Below are positions 9,737 through 18,201 of a stretch of 64,000 bases of DNA, piece by piece. The notes under the pieces are model-generated. The model had not been told where the DNA came from. It made no database searches and saw only the letters and a program-made list of their open reading frames with translations. Both the position numbers and the translations under genes were made by a program. Source of the DNA: an uncultured Pirellulaceae bacterium (GTDB lineage Bacteria; Planctomycetota; Planctomycetia; Pirellulales; Pirellulaceae); contig CAJQQR010000078.1 in NCBI GenBank assembly GCA_905480545.1, positions 25,985 through 89,984 of the forward strand, in the 5' to 3' direction. Each line of letters opens with the position of its first letter. Within the stretch, counting starts at the first letter, position 1.

Positions 9737-9757
9737 CATCGCGTTCGAATCGCGATG
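9737..9757 (-). promoter_or_regulatory. Inverted repeat in the pstC leader
   Basis: CATCGCG and CGCGATG flank TTCGAAT, giving a perfect 7-bp stem 23 bases before the pstC start codon. It could be an operator for a phosphate regulator or a leader hairpin. It does not resemble the E. coli Pho box. Confidence 0.4.
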
Positions 9758-10198
9758 CTGAAGTTTCCACTGATGGCCAGATGAGTTGACGAATCACCTT
9801 CGAATGGACGCTGTTGTTAGAAGTTGCACGGCTACACGTTTATCTAGCTGGGCACTCATCAGTCGTTATACAAAATAACATTCTAAGCAGGTTCGCTGCA
9901 AATGGCTAATAACGAGCGAATGCGACGACCAATGACAACGTTGATAAGCCCCCCCAAGCGGTTCCTTTTTGGATCTCGCGGAATTGCGAATTCGTTTTCT
10001 CCGTCGAGAACCGAAACATAATTTGGTGAATCGATCGGATCCAAGTGGCGTGCATCGGCCTTTGAGCGATTCTGTTGGCCGTTTTAAGAAGCGCAACGCA
10101 ATGAAGAACAAGATTACCACCGACAGATGAATTGTAATTCGTGGCGTATTAATCAATGCAATGGTTTGATCTAGCAGGTCGATACCTAACGATCTCCT
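9758..10198. other. Intergenic region upstream of the pst genes
   Basis: About 440 bases between the pstC leader and the end of the nucleoside phosphorylase gene. A 96-codon minus-strand frame (9866-10156) has a TTG start, no ribosome site and low-complexity Arg/Ser-rich content, so I do not call it a gene. No PstS fragment is seen. Confidence 0.5.
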
Positions 10199-11503
10199 CT
10201 ATTCAATGATCGAATGAATCAGCGAAAAAGGTTTTGGTGGCGAATCTAAAATCACAATCGCATCCTCGATTTTTTTTTGCACCTCTAAGCGTTCATTTTC
10301 ATGGGATGATTTATTGAAGAAGCGAACCAGTTCGTCACCCTGATGGACGAAATCACCAAGTCGCGCGATTTGTGTGATACCGGTGCGATGATCAAGTAAA
10401 TCAGCCAGTCGTTTCCGCCCGCCACCCATTTCGATGATCGCAAACCCCAATTGTTGTGCATCGATCGCTGAAACATACCCGGCTCTTTTCGCCACAACTG
10501 GTGTTTCCTGAATGTCTTGAGCAGGCGATTGAGAAAAGGATAATGAGTCATCGCCACCCTGCATCGCAACCATTTCTTTAAAGCATTGCAAAGCAGTCGA
10601 CGAGGAAATCGTTGCAACAAGTTGATTACGACAAGCTTCCAAACTGCTATCAGCAGAAACCGAACGGAGTAGCCTTGCACCCAATTCGACGGTTAACTCC
10701 GTAACATCACGGGGACCATTTCCAGCAAGTATCTCAATAGACTCTCTGATTTCATTTTCATTCCCAGCTGCCCGGCCTAGCGTTTGATTCATGTTCGTCA
10801 AAAGTGCTGTAGTTTTGACCCCCATTTCTTGTCCAACCGCAACCAGCGATTTCGCAAGTTCATTCGCTTGTTCAACAGTTTTCATGAATGCACCACTTCC
10901 GAACTTTACATCCATCACCAACGCATCCAATCCGGCAGCTAGTTTTTTGCTAAGAATGCTGGCCGTGATCAAGGGTATGGACTCGACGGTACCGGTCACG
11001 TCACGCAGCGCGTACAGCTTTCTGTCTGCTGGTGCAAGTTCTGGAGATGCGCCGGTAATCACGCAGCCAAGCGAATTGACTTGAGTATAAATCTCGTCTT
11101 TCGAGAGATCCGTACGGAATCCAGCAATCGATTCAAGCTTATCCAGTGTTCCACCCGTTGGTCCCAGTCCACGCCCGGAAATCATGGGCACTCGAACCCC
11201 ACAACATGCTAACATCGGGGCCAGTGGAATCGAAACTTTATCACCAATACCGCCGGTTGAATGTTTATCCACGACGGGCGAGCCGGGCGTCCAACGTAAG
11301 ACCTCTCCGGAGTTCAACATCGATCGCGTCAGAAAAACGGTCTCCTCTAGGCTCATGCCCTTCAGCAATATCGCCATCGCGAACGCAGACATTTGATAAT
11401 CTGGCACCGAACCATCGGTGTACCCCTCGATTGCGCATCGAATCTCAGACTCTGAGAGCTCGTGGCCATCTCTTTTTCTCGCTATCGTTTGAACGAAGTT
11501 AAT
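10199..11503 (-). CDS. deoA: Pyrimidine-nucleoside (thymidine) phosphorylase, apparent ATT start
   Basis: The enzyme cleaves thymidine, deoxyuridine or uridine with phosphate in nucleoside salvage. Family motifs are KHSTGGIGDKVS (phosphate site) and SGRGLGPTGGTLDKLE (the family signature). A GTG at 11407 would give 402 residues and cut off the conserved alpha-domain start. Reading upstream in frame gives VQTIARKRDGHELSESEI and a typical N-terminus, back to a TGA at 11534-11536. The only suitable start is ATT at 11503, seven bases after a GGAG ribosome site, giving 434 residues, the normal family length. A CTG two codons earlier sits only one base from the ribosome site. Thymidine versus broader pyrimidine specificity is not resolved. 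It probably follows the beta-propeller gene in one transcript. Confidence 0.9.
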   Translation of the reverse strand: MNFVQTIARKRDGHELSESEIRCAIEGYTDGSVPDYQMSAFAMAILLKGMSLEETVFLTRSMLNSGEVLRWTPGSPVVDKHSTGGIGDKVSIPLAPMLACCGVRVPMISGRGLGPTGGTLDKLESIAGFRTDLSKDEIYTQVNSLGCVITGASPELAPADRKLYALRDVTGTVESIPLITASILSKKLAAGLDALVMDVKFGSGAFMKTVEQANELAKSLVAVGQEMGVKTTALLTNMNQTLGRAAGNENEIRESIEILAGNGPRDVTELTVELGARLLRSVSADSSLEACRNQLVATISSSTALQCFKEMVAMQGGDDSLSFSQSPAQDIQETPVVAKRAGYVSAIDAQQLGFAIIEMGGGRKRLADLLDHRTGITQIARLGDFVHQGDELVRFFNKSSHENERLEVQKKIEDAIVILDSPPKPFSLIHSIIE

Positions 11504-11551
11504 GCTCAGTCTCCGACTAGAAAATTTGGAAAATCATGTTTTTTATCGACG

Positions 11552-11588
11552 CAGCTATTGGTCATCAGCTATTGGTCATCAGCTATTC
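11552..11588. repeat. 14-bp tandem repeat at a gene end
   Basis: CAGCTATTGGTCAT occurs twice in tandem (11552-11565, 11566-11579), then again for 9 bases. It covers the stop codon of the beta-propeller gene, so the extra copies lie mostly downstream of it. Confidence 0.85.
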
Positions 11589-12691
11589 GTTGGCAAAGTG
11601 TATATTCCAAACACGGCGTTGATCCCGATCGATTCCAAATCAAAACTCTTGCGAACGGTTTGGTCCAGGAGATTGTAATTGACGATTCGCGTCGGACGCG
11701 TCCCGTACTGACCCTTGGCTTGAAACCCTTGCTTGATCCAGCTGATGTTTTTCCGAAGCCAAGTCGGACGGATTCGGGAAAAACCCGCCCAAACCAACTC
11801 ATTTGTTTCAAAACAAAGGCCTCGACACCATCCCAACAACTCCGAATTGCCTTCGATTGACTTCAAGTCGACGCGGCAGGTCTCTTGCCCCGAATCCAAA
11901 TCATATCCAACGATCGATCCGTTGGTTGTGGTAAAATAAACCACCGCGCTTTCGCTTGCCGATTGATTGTCATCGAGCGGGGTTTCTTTAAACGAATCCA
12001 CCACACGCTGTGGTCGCACGATTCCATCATGTGGATTACCGGCTTCGATTTTCAAGACGGATTCGGCGGTTGCGATGTCAATGACATCTTGTTGGTGAAA
12101 TCGAGTTGCAAAAATTCTTCCGTCGGCCTGGAAAACAAAATTGGGATGCGAAAAATGCGGCTTTGTCGTTGCGACCGTTCGATAATCCGTTTTAGGATCG
12201 AATCGATCCCATGTTGGTTCTAACGTTACACTTTTGGACCACTCCAGTTCCGCAGTTGAACCGTTTTTGCGAATCGCAACAACTTGGTCCAACCCTGTAT
12301 TCGCCACCAGAATTCGAGCAGAATCAGTCCGATCATAGCAGGCATGGTGCAAGTCATTGAACGACGAATGTGAATAATGAAAAACGGAGTTCCAACTTTC
12401 TGTCGAGAACTCGATGATTTCGGTTTGCGTGCACACCAACAGCGATTTTCCGTCGCCAGAGAGATCGCCCGCTTTGAAAACGATCGCTGGCTGATTATCG
12501 CTACATAACTCTTTAGGCGTTTCGTACTCGACAACCACCTTTGCGGAATCGTCCTTTAGATCAATTTCCGCGATAATTGCTTTTTCGTATGCATGCCACT
12601 CGTCAACGTCGATGGCATTCCGGCGTTGGCGTCCACCCACGACCAGTAATCGGTAAGGGTGTTTCGGTTTGTGCGAAGCGTTTCTTGACAA
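11579..12691 (-). CDS. Probable beta-propeller protein of unknown function
   Basis: The 370-residue product begins with a basic segment without a signal peptide and then shows repeated beta-rich modules (RLLVVGG, FKAGDLSGDGKSLLVC, SARILVANTGLDQVV, RIFATRFHQQDVIDI, LGWCRGLCFETNELVWAGF) that resemble NHL/SMP-30-like propeller blades. The conserved phrase SFNDLHHACYD could be a metal or ligand site. The start is TTG; an in-frame stop lies 15 bases upstream, so little extension is possible. It lies 75 bases upstream of deoA and is probably co-transcribed, but I cannot name an enzymatic role. Confidence 0.6.
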   Translation of the reverse strand: MSRNASHKPKHPYRLLVVGGRQRRNAIDVDEWHAYEKAIIAEIDLKDDSAKVVVEYETPKELCSDNQPAIVFKAGDLSGDGKSLLVCTQTEIIEFSTESWNSVFHYSHSSFNDLHHACYDRTDSARILVANTGLDQVVAIRKNGSTAELEWSKSVTLEPTWDRFDPKTDYRTVATTKPHFSHPNFVFQADGRIFATRFHQQDVIDIATAESVLKIEAGNPHDGIVRPQRVVDSFKETPLDDNQSASESAVVYFTTTNGSIVGYDLDSGQETCRVDLKSIEGNSELLGWCRGLCFETNELVWAGFSRIRPTWLRKNISWIKQGFQAKGQYGTRPTRIVNYNLLDQTVRKSFDLESIGINAVFGIYTLPTNS

Positions 12692-13199
12692 TTGTGTTGT
12701 AATTCAAACCCGTCTTCGATCCGAAATTTGGCATTCGTGTTGCCAAGTGGATGCCAACAAAATACCGAATGATTGATAAGAAGTTCATCATAACTTGTTC
12801 AGAACGACGTGGCACCACACTTGCGATCGGATGACATCGAAGAAATTATTAAAAGAGTCGATTCATTCAGGAAATACAAATCCCGACTTGTGTTCGACTG
12901 CCGGCGAAATTGCTACAACTCGGCTAATCATTGCAATGCAATTTTAAAATCGTGGCGAGTGTTTTAGATTCTCCTTAAATTCAAAATCTTTCTCCCGAAA
13001 ATTTAGAATTTGGTTGATAAATTGGTGCTGCACCCGCAAGTTATTTTTTTGATGGCTATAGTTTCTCAGCATTTGGTTAGCAACGCCAACGCCAAATCAA
13101 ACAACTAAATTTCAGAAAACGAACCTAAACGACCGTCATCCTGCTTCCCGCCGTTCGACCCAAACCACGGAGCAATTTTTCTCCACCAAAGGACTTACC
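12692..13199. promoter_or_regulatory. AT-rich divergent promoter region
   Basis: About 508 bases lie between the divergent beta-propeller gene and the VOC gene. The part 12940-13060 is A/T-rich and probably holds the VOC gene promoter. I see no operator or RNA motif. Confidence 0.45.
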
Positions 13200-13652
13200 A
13201 TGGCAATCATTCCACATTTACAAGTTCGAAATCTTGAAGAATCGATTCGATTTTATCGAGATATTCTGGGCTTCCATTTGGAATGGCAAGACATTGATGA
13301 CCAAGACCACGAGTCAGCGATGATGAGCCGGCGTGACGCTTCAATCTCGTTTTCAAATCAAAGCTATTCTGAAAACACGGAATTTGCCGCGGAGCTCACT
13401 GGTGAATTAATGATGTTTGAAGAAGAAGTTGATTTCATGTTTGAAGAAATCGAAAGTGATTCAGAAGATTCGACGGGAAACTTTTCGATTGTCGATTCAC
13501 TCAAAGAGTCAAATGGACTTCGTTGGTTTTCAATCCTTGACTGCAACGGATATCGGATCACGATTGCGGCGGTTGTAAACAATGTAAGTGATCGAGTCGA
13601 CACCTTCGCGTCAACGCGTCCGAACAAACGTGAGTTCAGCGTTATTGGGTAG
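13200..13652 (+). CDS. VOC-superfamily (glyoxalase/bleomycin-resistance-like) protein
   Basis: A 150-residue single-domain protein. The start IPHLQVRNLEESIRFYRDILGF is the classic first beta-alpha-beta unit of VOC proteins, and the last strand reads SILDCNGYRITIA. A ribosome site AAGGA lies before the ATG. The usual metal-binding His is present near residue 6, but the central part is acidic (EEEVDFMFEEIESDSEDS) and lacks a clear second His, so metal catalysis is uncertain. Function could be binding or resistance. Confidence 0.75.
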   Translation: MAIIPHLQVRNLEESIRFYRDILGFHLEWQDIDDQDHESAMMSRRDASISFSNQSYSENTEFAAELTGELMMFEEEVDFMFEEIESDSEDSTGNFSIVDSLKESNGLRWFSILDCNGYRITIAAVVNNVSDRVDTFASTRPNKREFSVIG

Positions 13653-13667
13653 CGAGATTCTGTTGCC

Positions 13668-14465
13668 TTAAGATTGATTGAATGTGAACTTTTTACTTCG
13701 CTGCTTCCAGACATCTAGTTTGGCTGGAATCTGATATGATTTTGCCGTTTCAAAGAACATTCCGTTAAATTTGTTGATCACAAATTGTGCGGTCATTTGA
13801 TTTCCCGTTCCGCAGCAATCTTCGATCAGCGTCATAAAGTAGCCCCTGTTCGTTCCACTTACACATGTTGTCAAAACACATACTTCGGTGGTTAATCCAC
13901 AAACCAAGAGGTGCCTAATATCCCGCTGCCGCAAGTAAGCATTTAGTTGCAGATTCAAAAACGGATCAAATGAATCTTTCAAGAGTACTTTTTCTCCCGG
14001 TAAAGACCATGCACACTCCATTGGCTTGCAATCGGCGGTACCCTCTACGCACGGCACTTCGTCGCCAAAAATAGTCTGAATCGTTGGAAGCCGCTTAGCA
14101 GGATCTGTGGCGAATGAGGAATGGATGTGAATCACTTCAATCCTGCGTCGACGGCAGTCACTCAGTAACGCTGCCATCTTTCCGCGAAAATTCGAATTGA
14201 TCTTCTCGATATTTGCTCCAAAAAATCCGTTTTGGGCGTCGACCACCAAAACCGCAACCGCTCCCTCAGATGCCTCCGCGACTTTAGTGGCTTCCGCGAC
14301 CTTAGTGGCTCCCGCGACCTCGACTAGACCTGTCGGATGGGCGGCCTCTTGCGAAATCTTCCTGCTGCAGGATGCGGAAAGAATCGTTCCGATGACAATA
14401 AGCAGCGTGGTCATTCCACAACGCGAACCCGCGAACCGCTGTGGGATCGAAAATAACATCACCAT
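13668..14465 (-). CDS. Lipoprotein with an isochorismatase-family cysteine hydrolase domain
   Basis: The 265-residue protein has a hydrophobic leader and a lipobox LSASC (C33), a short repetitive linker at about 50-66, then an isochorismatase-fold domain from about residue 70. The catalytic triad of the cysteine hydrolases is intact: D76 (VVDAQNGFF), K163 (LLKDSFDPF) and C196 (GLTTEVCV). Family members hydrolyse isochorismate, nicotinamide, biuret, ureidoacrylate or similar amides in the cytoplasm; export to the envelope as a lipoprotein is atypical. The linker is encoded by an 18-bp imperfect tandem repeat. The gene is convergent with the VOC gene. Confidence 0.78.
   Translation of the reverse strand: MVMLFSIPQRFAGSRCGMTTLLIVIGTILSASCSRKISQEAAHPTGLVEVAGATKVAEATKVAEASEGAVAVLVVDAQNGFFGANIEKINSNFRGKMAALLSDCRRRRIEVIHIHSSFATDPAKRLPTIQTIFGDEVPCVEGTADCKPMECAWSLPGEKVLLKDSFDPFLNLQLNAYLRQRDIRHLLVCGLTTEVCVLTTCVSGTNRGYFMTLIEDCCGTGNQMTAQFVINKFNGMFFETAKSYQIPAKLDVWKQRSKKFTFNQS
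14275..14324. repeat. 18-bp imperfect tandem repeat coding for a linker
   Basis: TCCGCGACTTTAGTGGCT at 14275-14292 is repeated with one change at 14293-14310 and partly again after that. It encodes the repeated ATKVAE phrase of the isochorismatase lipoprotein linker. Confidence 0.75.
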
Positions 14466-14943
14466 ATCTTTTGCGTCTCTCTGTTCTGCTGCCCAAACTA
14501 TTCCACGCGAGGTTTTGAACGCTTTTGTTTTGCGAAAGTTTCGCGAAAAATAGGGAACGAAAACTCATCGCGCCCCCATCAGGGGCCAACAAAACTATCT
14601 GAAAATGCCTCAACTGAGTCTGGATCAAAGGTTTTGGTGCAGGGTAATGGGCCCTGCAAATCGATGGAACAAGTCATTAAATTTTAGGTCGCCAAAGTGA
14701 AACAAGGAGCCAGAAAATCGTTGAAACTCTTCAAAACCGCGTTTCCACACCATCAGTTTCTACTGATTTCGGCGTCCCAATATTCGTAACGATTTTTAGA
14801 AAAACAAAAGAAACTATCCATGGATTTTCTGGTTAAATTCCCGTCCAGTTTCAGACCCGCTCAATCCACAAATATATTGAATCTTACATTGTGCGAAATT
14901 CACTGGTTTTCAAGGATTAAATAGGGATTTCAGCACACGCTCA
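14466..14943. promoter_or_regulatory. Divergent intergenic region, no gene seen
   Basis: The 478 bases between the divergent lipoprotein and membrane-protein genes contain only short open frames without ribosome sites. The last 150 bases are A/T-rich and likely hold the promoter of the downstream gene. Confidence 0.45.
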
Positions 14944-15855
14944 ATGGGAAAAAGAAAAAATCGCCGGAAGGAGGAAACAGCTAAATCGCAATCCAATCCA
15001 CGTGCACCAGGCAATAGACTCTCTTGGCTCACATCGCATCTTCAGCAAGGTGTCGTCATTGCCATCGCGGTCGTTTTGGTGGTGGCTTTGGTCGCCAATA
15101 AATCCTTGAGAACGGAACGACCCGATCAAGATATTTTCGGGGACCAGGGACCTGTTTCGATGCAGGACCGGCAACCGCCGCAAACACTGAAAGTCTCTCG
15201 ACCACCAAACCGACTGCCGGAAACGAAGCTGGGCCCAGCGGTAACCAGCGATGGGATCGCAATTCAACAGAGCTATCTCACATGCCCTAAAGGCAGAATT
15301 ATTGTTGATCATTTTCCGGTCGATTATGCTCAATTCGGCGGGATGGTCGACGCTGGAGTTGGAGAGTTCAAAGAACACTATTCGGTAGACGGTGAGCTTT
15401 GGTACCAGGGCAGTGATAAAGGCTACGTATTAACAACCTTTAATTGTTTCACCTTTGCTATCGCACCGTTTATTGGTCTAACACCCAACGACCGTTTGGA
15501 AGCGGCGATTACCCCCGGATTTGGAAATCCTCTCGAAATCGCTTTTGATTCTTTTTTTGTGAAAGTCGCTACTTTCGATTTAAGCTCGAGTTTTCGGAGC
15601 GAGCAATTTGACAAAGACACATCGCTGCGCAACGGCGACGTGTTTTGTCTTGTAAACAAGCACTATGGTGAAGTCCGATATGTTCACGCCGGACGGATCA
15701 AAAAAATTGACGGAGTAAATCGACTCATTAGCAAGTTCGGGCGAATGGGACCGATTTTACTTACCGATTGGAGATATGTTTTTCGCCATTACAAAGGAAA
15801 CGAAATCAGAGTCTTTCGATTTGATCCCTTTACTCGCCGCGGTTCGCTGCCGTAG
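14944..15855 (+). CDS. Membrane-anchored protein with a cysteine-peptidase-like (NlpC/P60-type) C-terminal region
   Basis: A 303-residue protein with a very basic N-terminus, one transmembrane helix (about 36-52) and an extracytoplasmic part. The layout resembles papain-like cell-wall peptidases: a Cys at the head of a helix (FNCFTFAIA, C168), a GDVF strand, a His strand (RYVHAGRI, H248) and a SKFGRMGP segment like the end of NlpC/P60 or CHAP domains. I know no named family with exactly this sequence, so catalysis is inferred from motif order. It stands alone on the plus strand between two minus-strand genes. Confidence 0.6.
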   Translation: MGKRKNRRKEETAKSQSNPRAPGNRLSWLTSHLQQGVVIAIAVVLVVALVANKSLRTERPDQDIFGDQGPVSMQDRQPPQTLKVSRPPNRLPETKLGPAVTSDGIAIQQSYLTCPKGRIIVDHFPVDYAQFGGMVDAGVGEFKEHYSVDGELWYQGSDKGYVLTTFNCFTFAIAPFIGLTPNDRLEAAITPGFGNPLEIAFDSFFVKVATFDLSSSFRSEQFDKDTSLRNGDVFCLVNKHYGEVRYVHAGRIKKIDGVNRLISKFGRMGPILLTDWRYVFRHYKGNEIRVFRFDPFTRRGSLP

Positions 15856-15895
15856 GACATATTTTTAATTTAAAAAAATTTGGCTTACCATCGTG

Positions 15896-16168
15896 TTACG
15901 AAATATCGAACGAACGTTCAACATTTCGGCTAGCGGTGGCCCAATCGGAATCCTTTGTGCGAGCTTGATGCTTTTCAAACGCGTCGCGATCAACAAACTC
16001 CTCATAAACATTGAAACGACCTACATGTTCGGGATCATCCACAACGTCGAAAACGATGCAGCCCTGTTCAGCTCGTGTAAGGTGCATATGGACATTGAGC
16101 GCGGAGCGAATTTTCGTCAACTCTGATTTATCGACGGTAAGCGTGCCCGTCACTGTAACCTTTGTCAT
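15896..16168 (-). CDS. Antibiotic biosynthesis monooxygenase (ABM)-domain protein
   Basis: A 90-residue single-domain protein with the ferredoxin-like ABM fold: VTVTGTLTVDKSE at the start, then GCIVFDVVDDPEH and FNVYEEFVDRDAFEKHQ. Members such as YgiN are cofactor-free quinol monooxygenases; others bind heme. The start chosen is the ATG at 16168, which follows an AGGA ribosome site at 8 bases; an upstream in-frame TTG at 16192 lacks one. It lies 30 bases downstream of galM and is likely in its transcript. Confidence 0.75.
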   Translation of the reverse strand: MTKVTVTGTLTVDKSELTKIRSALNVHMHLTRAEQGCIVFDVVDDPEHVGRFNVYEEFVDRDAFEKHQARTKDSDWATASRNVERSFDIS

Positions 16169-16198
16169 CAATCGTTCCTGATGCGGGTGCAAAGTCTT

Positions 16199-17257
16199 TT
16201 AAACCAATCCAAATCGATGGATCGTCGTCGCGTTAAATTCTTCGCCGGGGTTTAATTCAGTCGTTGGAAAGTTTGGAAAATTTGGCGAATCAGGAAAGTG
16301 CTGCGTCTCCAGGCAGAATGCCTCGTTCTCGTTATAGCCATTGGTCCCCTCATCACCTGACAGCCAATTTCCAGTATACAACTGAATTCCTGGTTGCGTC
16401 GTTTCAATCGACATCGACCGACCGGACTTAGGGTCGTAAACCGATGCCGCTGAACGAAGCTGATTCGGTTCCTTTTCCGAATTGAACTGTCGCACAACAT
16501 AACAATGGTCGTATCCCTTTGCTGGCGTCTCTTGCATCGACGCAATGCGGTCGCCTATCGCACGAGGTGATCGAAAATCCAACTCCGTATCAGCTACGCC
16601 TGCGAACTTCCCACTGGGGATGAGCGTATCATCAACGGCAAGTGATTCATCTGCCTCGACCTGTAAAATATGGTCCAAAATTTTGCCTGAGTCGACGCCA
16701 CCTAAATTCCAGTAGTTATGATTGGTTAGATTCACGACTGTCTTGGCGTCGGTTGTCGCCCGAAACTCGATGGTCAATTCGTTATCGTTATTCAAAAGAT
16801 AATCGGCAGTCACATTCATCGTGCCCGGAAAACCTTCGTCACCATCGGGGCTGGTATGTGTAAAACGGACCCCCACAATATTCTTCATTTGAACTTCTTC
16901 GGCTCGCCATACGGCATGACTAAACCCCTTCACACCGCCGTGAAGCGAATGCGGCCCGCAATTTACGGCCAGTGGATACTCGGTACCGTCAATCGAAAAC
17001 TTGGCGTGGGCAATTCGGTTACAAAATCGTCCAACCGTTGCACCAAAATAGGCCACGCACTTTTCGTAGCCTTCCACTGAATCGCAGCCAAGGTTGATGT
17101 TTTCAAACTGCCCATTTTTGTCTGGGGTTAGCATCGACTGCATGATCGCTCCGTACGTAATCAGCGACATCGAAAGCCCGTTGTCATTGGTGCAGCTAAA
17201 ACGATCAACGGGATCCCCATTGGATGTTTTCCCGAAATTTGATTTTGTAATTTTCAT
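16199..17257 (-). CDS. galM: Aldose 1-epimerase (galactose mutarotase)
   Basis: A 352-residue cytoplasmic enzyme that interconverts alpha and beta anomers of galactose and other aldoses. The family residues are in place: H106 (SLHGG), H180 (TNHNYWNLGG, general acid), D250 (GYDHCYVV) and E317 (CLETQHFPDSPN, general base). Its length is normal for GalM. It probably shares a transcript with the ABM gene. Galactokinase and other Leloir genes are not nearby. Confidence 0.93.
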   Translation of the reverse strand: MKITKSNFGKTSNGDPVDRFSCTNDNGLSMSLITYGAIMQSMLTPDKNGQFENINLGCDSVEGYEKCVAYFGATVGRFCNRIAHAKFSIDGTEYPLAVNCGPHSLHGGVKGFSHAVWRAEEVQMKNIVGVRFTHTSPDGDEGFPGTMNVTADYLLNNDNELTIEFRATTDAKTVVNLTNHNYWNLGGVDSGKILDHILQVEADESLAVDDTLIPSGKFAGVADTELDFRSPRAIGDRIASMQETPAKGYDHCYVVRQFNSEKEPNQLRSAASVYDPKSGRSMSIETTQPGIQLYTGNWLSGDEGTNGYNENEAFCLETQHFPDSPNFPNFPTTELNPGEEFNATTIHRFGLV

Positions 17258-17534
17258 TGAGTGTTTTTTGACAGATTGCGGAATCGCATGAGGCGAAAAA
17301 GAGAGTGGCTATGAATAATTTCAATAGAATACCAGAAGAATTTTTTTCCACTTTCTTCGGTGAAAGTAAACGAAGGGTGGATTTTCCAAATTCCACCCCA
17401 ATTTGCAAGCATTTTGCCCCTTTTCTAGCTTACTTCCTAACTTTCTTTCCAATTTTTGAAGGAAAACCCACTGGAATAGCAAGATCTCATTGCCGCCGGC
17501 AACTAATTGCCTAAAGGAAACTCGTAGAAAGTAT

Positions 17535-18089
17535 ATGGAAAGCGGAATTGCTCTTACACCGCCGTCGCAAATCGACTGGCAAGCAGTTTTGGTTGAACAC
17601 CAACGCTGGTTGTGGACGATCATTTATGCGCGGGTAGGCGAACCGCAAGCCGTAGACGAAGTATTGCAGGAAGTCGCTTTAGCAGCGGTTCGCCAGTCGG
17701 CCCCAATCGACGATCGAACCAAGGTTGCCCCGTGGCTCTATCGCGTCGCGATCAGACAATCGCTGCTTTATCGGCGAAAGATGGGAAGGATTCGCAAGCT
17801 CAAGGATCGGTATGCGGATCGTGAACAACCTACCGAAGTAGACAGACGCCAGCAAAGCCCGCTCGATTGGCTGCTTGCCGATGAACGGAAGGACTTAATT
17901 CGCAAAGCAATGGGTTGCCTTAAAGAGAAAGATCGCGAGATCTTGCTTTTAAAGTACACAGAGAACTGGAATTACAAACAAATCGCAGATCATTTGGGAG
18001 TCAGCCACAGCGCTGTCGAAGCCCGGCTTCACCGCGCCAGACAGCGGCTTCGTTTGGAATTAAAAACTCTTCAAGTGATCGAAGATTAA
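17535..18089 (+). CDS. ECF-type RNA polymerase sigma factor
   Basis: A 184-residue sigma-70 family protein with only regions 2 and 4. Region 2 includes DEVLQEVALAA and the WLYRVAIRQSLLYRRK segment; region 4 runs from LKEKDREILLLKY to the helix-turn-helix YKQIADHLGVSHSAVEARLHRARQRL. The ATG at 17535 is preferred; a TTG at 17490 would add 15 residues without family support. The downstream genes encode a single-span anti-sigma candidate and a secreted PDZ protein, forming a likely operon. It is divergent from galM. Confidence 0.9.
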   Translation: MESGIALTPPSQIDWQAVLVEHQRWLWTIIYARVGEPQAVDEVLQEVALAAVRQSAPIDDRTKVAPWLYRVAIRQSLLYRRKMGRIRKLKDRYADREQPTEVDRRQQSPLDWLLADERKDLIRKAMGCLKEKDREILLLKYTENWNYKQIADHLGVSHSAVEARLHRARQRLRLELKTLQVIED

Positions 18090-18201
18090 TCATGCCGGTC
18101 CAAAAGATAACGACGCAATTGATGAGAATGTAAACACGATATTTTTTCCAGACTTACGACAAACGACGAAGTTTCAAAACGGCGGCCAAACAGTTTTTAA
18201 A

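Noticed and set aside
9737..9757. tRNA T-arm look-alike (CGCG-TTCGAAT-CGCG)
   Set aside because: No acceptor stem, D-arm or anticodon arm can be drawn around it on either strand; treated as an inverted repeat.
9866..10156. 96-codon minus-strand frame upstream of the pst genes
   Set aside because: TTG start, no ribosome site, Arg/Ser-rich random-looking product, no motif.
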